Assembly (NCBI GenBank): GCA_023261525.1
Contig: JAHFOU010000167.1
Span: forward strand, 1 to 5,696
From: Planctomycetota bacterium
Lineage (GTDB): Bacteria; Planctomycetota; SBBH01; JAHFOU01
Direction of reading: 5' to 3'
Length of the DNA: 5,696 nt
Shown here: positions 1-4,903 of the stretch, in pieces
Layout of the letters: each line of letters starts with the position of its first letter
Numbering within the stretch: position 1 is the stretch's first letter
Made by a program: the position numbers and the translations under genes
Notes under the pieces: generated by a model
The model's input: only the letters and a program-made list of their open reading frames with translations
What the model was told of the DNA's origin: nothing
Database searches by the model: none

Positions 1-1
1 G

Positions 2-616
2 TTCTCGGAGGCCCTGCACGAGCTGGAACGGGAAGGCGCACGGGACCCCGGGACCCTGGGCTGGCAGGCCCGCGCCTGCCTGGGCCTGGAGCGCCCGCAT
101 CCCGCCGCCGTCCTGCTGAAGGAGGCCCTTGCCCAGGCCCCGCACACCCCGGCCCTGGAAATCCTCCTGGCCCGGGCCCTCGCGCTGGAGGATCACCTGG
201 AGGAGGCCTACCAGGCCCTGGACCGGGCCGAAGGGCTGGCGCCGGCCGACCTCTCGGTCCCCCTGCTGAGGGCCATCCTGCTCCTGGGCGAGGGGAAGGA
301 TCTTCCCCGGGCCCTGGCGATGTCGGAACGGGTCTTTGCCGCGGCCCCCGACCGGGCGGATGCCCAAGCCGTCTATGGCTGGGCCCTCCTGGCCTCCGGT
401 CGTCCTGCCGAGGCCATTCCCGTCCTCCAGACGGCGGCCGGATCGGGGAAGGACCCGGACTCCTCCCTGAGGCTTGCCGAAGCCCTGACCCAGGCCGGCC
501 GTGTCGAGGAAGCCAAGGCCGTCCTCGCGCCCCTGGCCGAGCACCGCGGTGACCTGGGTCGCAAGGCCCGTGAGATGGCGGAGGCCCTGCCGCCGCCCGC
601 GGAGCCCGCCAAGTGA
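2..616 (+). CDS. TPR-repeat protein, C-terminal part (5' end outside window)
   Basis: The reading frame is open from the first bases of the window to a TGA, giving 204 visible residues; the true start lies upstream. The protein is Ala/Leu-rich and helical, with helix-turn-helix units spaced like tetratricopeptide repeats. The clearest are around visible residues 116-149 (A-Q-A-V-Y-G-W-A-L-L then G-R-P-A-E-A-I-P-V-L) and 150-184 (S-L-R-L-A-E-A-L then G-R-V-E-E-A-K-A-V-L), with weaker copies at about 17-80. TPRs are protein-interaction scaffolds; nothing visible points to a specific partner or enzyme activity. The last residues are a Pro/Ala-rich tail. Its stop overlaps the GTG start of the tRNA-binding gene (GTGA), so the two are probably translationally coupled. 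The TPR assignment is fairly firm; localisation and role are unknown because the N-terminus is missing. Confidence 0.85.
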   Translation, partial: FSEALHELEREGARDPGTLGWQARACLGLERPHPAAVLLKEALAQAPHTPALEILLARALALEDHLEEAYQALDRAEGLAPADLSVPLLRAILLLGEGKDLPRALAMSERVFAAAPDRADAQAVYGWALLASGRPAEAIPVLQTAAGSGKDPDSSLRLAEALTQAGRVEEAKAVLAPLAEHRGDLGRKAREMAEALPPPAEPAK

Positions 617-996
617 CGGATCCGGTCCCTGCGCCCGCTCCCGCGGTCGTCCCTCCTGCCGTGCCCGCGCCGGCTCCCATCACCTATGAGGACTTTTCCA
701 AGCTGGACCTGAGGGTCGCTGAGATCCTGGAGGCCTCCTTCCACCCCAAGGCCGACCGTCTGCTGGTGCTGAAGGTGAAGCTCGGCGAGCAGGTCCGTCA
801 GGTGGTGGCGGGGATCCGGGCCTCCTACGATCCGGCCACCCTGGCCGGCCGTCGCGTGATCCTGGTGGCCAACCTGGCCCCGGCCGTGATCCGGGGGGTG
901 GAGAGCCAGGGCATGCTGCTGGCGGCCGACCTGGAGGGGAAGGCCGTGCTCCTCGCCCCCGACCGGGAAGTCCCGTCGGGCGCCAAGGTCAAGTAG
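613..996 (+). CDS. Stand-alone tRNA-binding domain protein (MetRS C-terminal/beta-subunit type)
   Basis: This 127-residue protein starts at GTG inside the stop of the TPR gene, with a GGAG about 8 nt upstream. Residues 1-22 are a Pro/Ala-rich linker. Residues 23-127 form an EMAP-II/Trbp111-type OB-fold that closely matches the C-terminal domain of bacterial methionyl-tRNA synthetase: I-T-Y-E-D-F-x-K-L-D-L-R-V near residue 23, K-A-D-R-L-L-V-L-K-V near 46, V-V-A-G-I-R near 64, V-A-N-L-A-P near 85, and a glycine-rich G-M-L-L-A-A segment near 100. In the family this domain dimerises and increases tRNA affinity. The protein could be a separately encoded MetRS beta subunit, or a CsaA/Trbp111-like tRNA-binding or chaperone protein. 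The resemblance to the MetRS domain and the linker-like N-terminus favour the former. No catalytic MetRS domain is in the window. Confidence 0.88.
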   Translation: MTDPVPAPAPAVVPPAVPAPAPITYEDFSKLDLRVAEILEASFHPKADRLLVLKVKLGEQVRQVVAGIRASYDPATLAGRRVILVANLAPAVIRGVESQGMLLAADLEGKAVLLAPDREVPSGAKVK

Positions 997-1007
997 ACCT
1001 CAACGAA

Positions 1008-1199
1008 CTAGAGCGATTCCTTCAGGAGTTCTTCGCCGCGCTTGCGCGCCAAGCGGTGGACCAGGAGGAACACGTCCATCAGGTCCAGCTCGAAGCGGGG
1101 GTCGTCCGCGTAATCCACCAGGCAGTTGATCAGTTCCTTCACATCCGCGTAGTCGATCGCGTAGACCTGCTCGCCTTTCCGGAATTCAAGACGCTTCAT
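1008..1199 (-). CDS. Conserved-looking hypothetical small protein, 63 aa
   Basis: I chose the ATG at 1199 because a GAGGA lies 4 nt upstream. The longer in-frame version beginning at 1394 would run antisense-like through the end of the mgtE gene and has an Arg/Pro/Ser-rich, non-protein-like N-terminus. The 63 residues are a well-behaved mix of charged and hydrophobic residues: a short beta-like start (R-K-G-E-Q-V-Y-A-I-D-Y), then helical segments (V-K-E-L-I-N-C-L-V-D-Y and L-M-D-V-F-L-L-V-H-R-L-A-R-K-R). There is no signal peptide and no transmembrane segment, so it is probably cytosolic. I do not recognise the family. It is the last minus-strand gene, ending 11 nt from the converging tRNA-binding gene. 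A 28-residue candidate ORF overlaps its start. Confidence 0.7.
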   Translation of the reverse strand: MKRLEFRKGEQVYAIDYADVKELINCLVDYADDPRFELDLMDVFLLVHRLARKRGEELLKESL

Positions 1200-1272
1200 G
1201 TTTCCTCGCGTGGCGCTCCAAGTCCTTGATGCCGCCCGCCTTGGAGACGGGACGAAGCTCGATATCGGCCAC
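1186..1272 (-). CDS. Candidate 28-aa ORF overlapping the start of the 63-aa gene
   Basis: A GTG-initiated frame lies in the space between the mgtE stop and the 63-residue gene, and overlaps the latter's first 14 nt. Its product is charged and protein-like (A-D-I-E-L-R-P-V-S-K-A-G-G-I-K-D-L-E-R-H). Before the overlap about 20 of 23 codons end in G or C, better than the other two frames on this strand. The arrangement would suit translational coupling to the downstream ATG. Against it: the GTG has no clear Shine-Dalgarno sequence, and the open frame continues upstream of the GTG without another ATG or GTG. It could be a leader peptide, the remnant of a longer N-terminus separated by a frameshift, or chance. 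Confidence 0.3.
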   Translation of the reverse strand: MADIELRPVSKAGGIKDLERHARKHEAS

Positions 1273-1333
1273 GGGGGCCGCATCGCTTGAGGGGATTTGT
1301 GCGGCGCGCCGGGAAAAAACCGGCGGGAACGGT
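1200..1333. other. Spacer between EIIA-MgtE and the 63-aa gene
   Basis: This 134-nt stretch holds the short hairpin next to the mgtE stop and the candidate 28-residue ORF. I see no convincing -10/-35 pair on the minus strand, so the 63-residue gene may be expressed by read-through from mgtE. Confidence 0.5.
1307..1325 (-). terminator. Short GC hairpin just after mgtE stop (weak terminator candidate)
   Basis: A perfect 6-bp stem (CGCCGG/CCGGCG) encloses a 7-nt loop that is T-rich on the minus strand, beginning 9 nt after the EIIA-MgtE stop codon. There is no T-run after the stem, so it does not meet the usual rule for an intrinsic terminator. It may only slow polymerase or protect the mRNA end, or it may have no role. 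Confidence 0.25.
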
Positions 1334-3124
1334 CTACGAAGGTGGCGGGAGCGGAGGGAAGAGCATATGGGCGATGGTCAGGTAAACCAGGCACCCGAAC
1401 ATGTCATTGAACATGGTGACGAAGGGGCCGCAGGCGGTGGCGGGGTCGAAGTGGAAGCGGTGCATGGCCAGGGGCTCGATGGTGCCGACCAGGGAGGTGG
1501 CGATGGTGGCCGAGACCATGGCCAGGAAGACGGCCAGGCAGATCCTGTAGACCTGGGGATCTCCCCAGTGGAGCCCCAGGGCGGTAAGGCCGGCCAGGAT
1601 CCCGCAGACCACGCCCAGGAAGATGCCCAGCTTCATCTCCCCGAAGATGATGCGGGCGGTGTGCTTGGGCTTGAGCTTGCCCATGCCCAGGCCCCGGATG
1701 ACCATGGTGGTGGCCTGGAGGCCCACGTTGCCGCCCGTAGCCATGATGGCGGGCATGAAGGCCGACAGCACCGCGTTCTGCTCCAGGGTCTTGCGGAAGA
1801 CCTTGGTGATCACCAGCGCGATGAAGAGCTCCCCGGCCAGGGTCAGCAGGAGCCAGGGCATGCGCAGGCGGATCCGCAGGGACGTGGGCGTGTGGAGGGG
1901 ATCCACCATCTTGGAGCCCACGATGGACTGGAGGTCCTCGTTGGCCTCCTGTTCCATGGCGCCCAGCAGGGCGTCCTCGGTCACCACGCCCATCAGTCCC
2001 CCGTCGGCGCTCAGGACGGCGATGGACTGGGCCTCGTCCTTGGCCAGGATGTGGAAGAGCTCCTCCTGGTCCTTCCCGGGCCCGGCCGTGGGGGGGTCGG
2101 GGCGCATGACCTCGGTGATGGGCTTCGAGGGCTCGGCCGCGGCCAGGGCATGGAACTGGCACCAGCCGAGGAGCTTCCCGTCCGGCGAGGTGACATAGAC
2201 GGAGGTCTGGCGGCGGTCCTTGAATTCCCCCACGCGCTTGAGGGTCTCGGCCACGGTGGCGCCGTCCCGGACGGAAAGGACCTCCGGGGTCATGATGCCG
2301 CCCGCCGTGTGGGGGGCGTGGGTGAGCAGGCTCTGGACACGGTTGGCGTTGCTCAGGTGCTTCAGGATGAAGGCCTGCTCCTCGGGCGTCAGGCGCTGGA
2401 GGACGTCCGCGCAGCGCGAGGTGGGCACGAAGCTGAGGATCCTGGCGGCGGCGTCCGGCGCCACGCGGCGCAGGGTGGCCGCCAGGGAGGCCAGCCCCAT
2501 GTGGCGGGTGACCTCGGCGGCCCGGGGGGGCTGGAGGGCCGTCAGGCAGTGCCCGCGCACCTTGGGGGAGGCGTCGTCCAGGAGATCGGCCAGTTCCCGC
2601 GGGGTCATGCGCGAGAGCATCTGGGAGACCTTGGCATCCATGCCGCCGGGGGAATCCAGGCGCTCCAGGATCTCCTCGGGGCTGAAGGCGGCGATCACGT
2701 CCTCGGGTCGTTCGGCCTCCACGACCCTCGAGAGGACCTCGGGCGTGGAGAGGGCCTCCACGATGGCGGCCAGGGCCGCCAAGTAGCGCTCGGAGTGCTT
2801 CTTGGGCGTCAGGAAGAGGGTGACGACCTGGACCGGGGCCCCGTCGGGCGCAGGGAGGTCGGGGATGCCGCCCGGACAGGTGACCAGCGCGATGGTCAGC
2901 TCGGAGATCTTCTCCGTGCGCAGATGGTAGACCACCATGCCCTTGCCCATGGGGAGGGGTTCGGCGTGCTTGCGTTTCCCGAGGGTCTCGAGGATCTCCT
3001 GGGCCGGCAGGGCGGCCCCGGTGGCACGGACGCGCTCGCCCAGCTCCTGCAGGAGGGTCTGGCTCTGGGCCGAAGGGTGGCGGCAGAGGATGAGTTCGGG
3101 GCGAAGCAACTCGTCGATCCGCAC
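1334..3124 (-). CDS. PTS EIIA (PtsN-like) - MgtE magnesium channel fusion protein
   Basis: This 596-residue inner-membrane protein has two parts. Residues 1-150 look like a fructose/nitrogen-type PTS EIIA domain: M-R-I-D-E-L-L-R-P-E-L-I at the start, then G-K-G-M-V-V-Y-H-L-R with the likely phospho-acceptor His67, then L-F-L-T-P-K-K-H-S-E-R-Y-L-A-A-L-A-A. The rest is a full MgtE: helical N-domain (about 162-272), two CBS domains (about 273-330 and 336-392), a connecting helix, and five membrane segments (about 421-441, 449-472, 497-519, 526-549, 564-588). Channel hallmarks are the G-G-N-V-G-L-Q loop (464-470) and F-V-T-M-F-N-D (568-574), where Asp574 matches the pore Mg2+-binding Asp of Thermus MgtE. 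Typical MgtE proteins have about 450 residues, so the EIIA part is an addition. The GTG start is set by a GGAGG 5 nt upstream and by alignment to PtsN starts. MgtE imports Mg2+ and closes when its cytosolic domains bind Mg2+. Control by EIIA phosphorylation is my inference. Confidence 0.9.
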   Translation of the reverse strand: MRIDELLRPELILCRHPSAQSQTLLQELGERVRATGAALPAQEILETLGKRKHAEPLPMGKGMVVYHLRTEKISELTIALVTCPGGIPDLPAPDGAPVQVVTLFLTPKKHSERYLAALAAIVEALSTPEVLSRVVEAERPEDVIAAFSPEEILERLDSPGGMDAKVSQMLSRMTPRELADLLDDASPKVRGHCLTALQPPRAAEVTRHMGLASLAATLRRVAPDAAARILSFVPTSRCADVLQRLTPEEQAFILKHLSNANRVQSLLTHAPHTAGGIMTPEVLSVRDGATVAETLKRVGEFKDRRQTSVYVTSPDGKLLGWCQFHALAAAEPSKPITEVMRPDPPTAGPGKDQEELFHILAKDEAQSIAVLSADGGLMGVVTEDALLGAMEQEANEDLQSIVGSKMVDPLHTPTSLRIRLRMPWLLLTLAGELFIALVITKVFRKTLEQNAVLSAFMPAIMATGGNVGLQATTMVIRGLGMGKLKPKHTARIIFGEMKLGIFLGVVCGILAGLTALGLHWGDPQVYRICLAVFLAMVSATIATSLVGTIEPLAMHRFHFDPATACGPFVTMFNDMFGCLVYLTIAHMLFPPLPPPS

Positions 3125-3129
3125 GAGAT

Positions 3130-3134
3130 CCTCC
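3130..3134 (-). promoter_or_regulatory. Shine-Dalgarno site fixing the EIIA-MgtE start
   Basis: GGAGG lies 5 nt before the GTG at 3124. The other in-frame starts further upstream (TTG at 3178, or ATG at 3643 inside the previous gene) lack such a site. They would also add residues with no counterpart in PtsN proteins. Confidence 0.75.
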
Positions 3135-3148
3135 GCGAGGGACGCGGG

Positions 3149-3183
3149 ATCATATGCGCGTCCGGCCCCCGGCCGCAACGCCC
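3149..3183 (-). promoter_or_regulatory. Possible promoter for the EIIA-MgtE gene
   Basis: The 62-nt gap after the toroid gene contains TATGAT (3154-3149), which matches 5 of 6 bases of the sigma-70 -10 box. An imperfect TTGCGG lies 18 nt upstream and matches 3 of 6 bases of the -35 box. Initiation about 7 nt downstream would give a short leader that still contains the GGAGG. The spacer includes a 5-bp GC hairpin (CGGCC/GGCCG, 3163-3175). No Mg2+-sensing M-box leader could fit here. The gene may instead be read through from efp. Confidence 0.3.
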
Positions 3184-3186
3184 GGG

Positions 3187-4275
3187 TCAGGGTTTCGGCG
3201 GAACTTTCCCGGGGTCGAAGTCCTGGACCGGATAGGGTGCCACCCCGCGCGAGGCCCGGGTGAGGAAGAGGAGGGCGAAGGCGGTGGTGGCCCTGGGGTC
3301 CTCGGTGCTGGTCCACCCTCCGTCCTTGCCCTGGTGTCCGACCAGGAATTCGGCTCCCTTCCGGTACCAGGGCTTTCCCCCGAGGGTCCCGGTCCGGGCG
3401 AAGGCGCCCAGCCTCTCCAGCGTATAGAGGTAGTAGTACTGGTGGCAGAGCCCGCCCCGCTCCGAGTACAGGGAGAAATTCCCGTCCATCCAGCGCAGGC
3501 CGGCCTTCACGGAGGCCCGGATCCTGAGGAGCAGGGGGTCCTCCTTGGCCAGGTGGTCGGCGCAGAGGAGGAGGCTGGCGACGCCGGCCGCCGTCATGGA
3601 CTGGTAGGGCAGGGTCCTTTCCCCGGCCGCGCCGTAGTCCCATCCCGCCGGCCCCGGATCCTCCCCCTTGGGTCCGACCGGGGGCTGCTGGTCCTTCAGG
3701 AGAAAGGCGGCGGCCTGGCGCCAGGCCTTCTCGGGCACCTGGGCCCCGCAGTGGGAGGCGGCCTGGAGGCCCAGGAGGGCGACCTGGAGGGTGGAGTTGT
3801 TCTCGTCGGAGAGGGGGAGTCCCTGGGGATTCAGGCGGATGCCCCGGGGCCGCTCGGCGTATCCCCAGGAGCCTGAGGGCTTCTGCCAGGAGACGAGGGT
3901 GTCAGCGATCCGCTGGAGGGGCTTGAGGAAGTCGCGTTCCTTGGAGCCCTTCTCATGAAGGTCGGCCAGGAGCAGGGCCGTCAGGCCCGCTTCGTAGGGC
4001 GATTGGGAGACGGCCTCCTCCAGATGGGCATCCAGCTTCCCGAGCCAGGCCTGGACGGCGGGATGGTCGTGGGGAAGCCCGGCATGGAGCAGGGCGTGCA
4101 GGGCCAGGGGGAGGGGGCAGCCCGGGGTCTCCAGGCGGTCCAGCAGGCTTTGCCTGCCCGCGGTCACGGCCGTCTCGATCCTCTTCTGGAGGTCCTCCGG
4201 GAGCGGCGGGGCCTGCTCCTCCCCGAGGGCGGGGGACAGACAGACGCAGAGGAGCAGGAGGAGGGAGATCCTCAC
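3187..4275 (-). CDS. Secreted prenyltransferase/squalene-oxidase-repeat (alpha/alpha toroid) protein
   Basis: This 362-residue protein starts at GTG, 7 nt after the efp stop, with GAGGGG overlapping that stop. Residues 1-18 are a Sec signal peptide (Arg, then a Leu-rich core, then S-P-A-L-G). There is no lipobox, so the product is probably periplasmic or exported. The mature part is a set of helical repeats with QW-like motifs of the terpenoid-cyclase toroid fold: W-Q-K-P-S-G-S-W-G-Y (130-139), K-D-Q-Q then G-W-D-Y (194-214), and H-Q-G-K-D-G-G-W-T (314-322). The segment Q-Y-Y-Y-L-Y-T-L-E-R-L-G with W-Y-R-K-G-A-E-F-L (279-311) resembles proteins often seen in planctomycetes and related bacteria. 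I see no D-x-D-D-like cyclase acid motif, and the secreted location argues against isoprenoid cyclisation. It may bind or process a cell-surface polymer or protein, but the substrate is unknown. The fold is fairly certain; the function is not. Confidence 0.8.
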   Translation of the reverse strand: MRISLLLLLCVCLSPALGEEQAPPLPEDLQKRIETAVTAGRQSLLDRLETPGCPLPLALHALLHAGLPHDHPAVQAWLGKLDAHLEEAVSQSPYEAGLTALLLADLHEKGSKERDFLKPLQRIADTLVSWQKPSGSWGYAERPRGIRLNPQGLPLSDENNSTLQVALLGLQAASHCGAQVPEKAWRQAAAFLLKDQQPPVGPKGEDPGPAGWDYGAAGERTLPYQSMTAAGVASLLLCADHLAKEDPLLLRIRASVKAGLRWMDGNFSLYSERGGLCHQYYYLYTLERLGAFARTGTLGGKPWYRKGAEFLVGHQGKDGGWTSTEDPRATTAFALLFLTRASRGVAPYPVQDFDPGKVPPKP

Positions 4276-4282
4276 GCGCCCC

Positions 4283-4846
4283 TCAGTTGACGCGGTCGAG
4301 GTACTCCCCGGTCCGGGTGTCGACCTTGATCCGCTGGCCGTTCTCGATGAAAAGGGGGACCTTCACGGAGAGCCCCGTCTCCACCTTGGCCGCCTTGTAG
4401 ACGTTGGTCACCGAGTTGCCCTTGGCCCCGGGCTCGGTGTCCGTCACCGTCAGGACCACCGAGGAGGGCAGGGTCACGGTGATGGGCTTCTCGTCATGGA
4501 AAGCCACCTGGACCTTGTCGTTGAGCTTCATGTAGTTCATCGCGTCGCCCAGGTCCTCCTTCTGCATGGTCACCTGCTCGAAGCTGGTGGTGTCCATGAA
4601 GACGAAGTGCTCGCCCTCGGGATAGAGGTATTCCATCTCCCGGCCGTCGAGGTGGGCGATCTCCAGGCGGTCGGAGGACGAGAAGCGCTGGGGGAAGGTG
4701 GCCCCGGTCTTCAGGTTCTTGAGCTTGGCGTGGATGACGGCCCGGAGGTTGCCGGGAGTGTGGTGGTTGTATTCCGTGATCAGGCAGAGGATGCCCTCGT
4801 GGATCACGACGCTGCCCTTGCGGATCTCGGTGGCGCTCAGATGCAT
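4283..4846 (-). CDS. efp: Elongation factor P
   Basis: The 187-residue length is normal for EF-P, and all three OB-like domains are present. These include S-A-T-E-I-R-K-G at the N-terminus, K-L-K-N-L-K-T-G (41-48), E-Y-L-Y (72-75), F-M-D-T-T-S-F-E-Q (83-91), and a C-terminal I-K-V-D-T-R-T-G-E-Y. EF-P binds the ribosome between the P and E sites and relieves stalling at consecutive prolines. The domain I loop reads H-H-T-P-G-N-L-R-A, so Asn33 stands where E. coli has the beta-lysylated Lys34 and other groups a rhamnosylated Arg. No modification-enzyme gene lies within the window. The ATG is preceded by GGAGG at 8 nt. A TATAAT box upstream suggests the gene has its own promoter. The toroid-protein gene follows within 7 nt in the same transcript. 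Confidence 0.97.
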   Translation of the reverse strand: MHLSATEIRKGSVVIHEGILCLITEYNHHTPGNLRAVIHAKLKNLKTGATFPQRFSSSDRLEIAHLDGREMEYLYPEGEHFVFMDTTSFEQVTMQKEDLGDAMNYMKLNDKVQVAFHDEKPITVTLPSSVVLTVTDTEPGAKGNSVTNVYKAAKVETGLSVKVPLFIENGQRIKVDTRTGEYLDRVN

Positions 4847-4860
4847 AGGTCTCTCCTCCC

Positions 4861-4875
4861 GGTTTCGGGCCCGGG
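4861..4875 (-). other. Small inverted repeat in the efp leader
   Basis: On the minus strand CCCGG and CCGGG can pair as a 5-bp stem around an 8-nt loop immediately before the GGAGG of efp. The predicted transcription start falls within the repeat, so only part of the stem may exist in the mRNA. A functional role is uncertain. Confidence 0.2.
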
Positions 4876-4903
4876 ATTATAGGGAGGCCCCCCCCTATTT
4901 GAA
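4876..4903 (-). promoter_or_regulatory. Probable sigma-70 promoter of efp
   Basis: In the 48-nt gap before efp there is a perfect TATAAT (4881-4876). A TTCAAA (4903-4898), matching 4 of 6 bases of the -35 box, lies 16 nt further upstream, inside the last codons of the AsmA-like gene. Transcription would begin near 4869, giving a leader of roughly 23 nt that carries the GGAGG site. The spacer contains a run of eight G residues. An exact -10 hexamer in such GC-rich DNA, correctly placed before a highly expressed gene, is the main support. Confidence 0.6.

Noticed and set aside
986..1000. Inverted repeat AGGTC/GACCT at the convergent gene ends, considered as a bidirectional terminator
   Set aside because: It has only 5 bp of stem with moderate GC and no T-run on either side.
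1200..1394. A longer version of the 63-residue gene starting at 1394
   Set aside because: The added residues are low-complexity Pro/Arg/Ser and overlap the end of mgtE; the ATG at 1199 has its own ribosome site.
3125..3186. Possible M-box (Mg2+ riboswitch) ahead of the magnesium channel gene
   Set aside because: The 62-nt gap is far too short for an M-box, which spans roughly 150 nt or more, and it shows no matching helices.
1226..3235. A 669-codon open frame on the + strand opposite the mgtE gene
   Set aside because: Its Gly/His/Gln/Asp-rich product is the usual antisense shadow of GC-rich codon bias, while the minus strand encodes a clear EIIA-MgtE protein.
3125..3643. An N-terminal extension of the EIIA-MgtE frame back to an ATG at 3643
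   Set aside because: The extra residues are Arg/Pro/Gly-rich, lie over the toroid-protein gene in another frame, and precede the natural PtsN-like start that has a GGAGG site.
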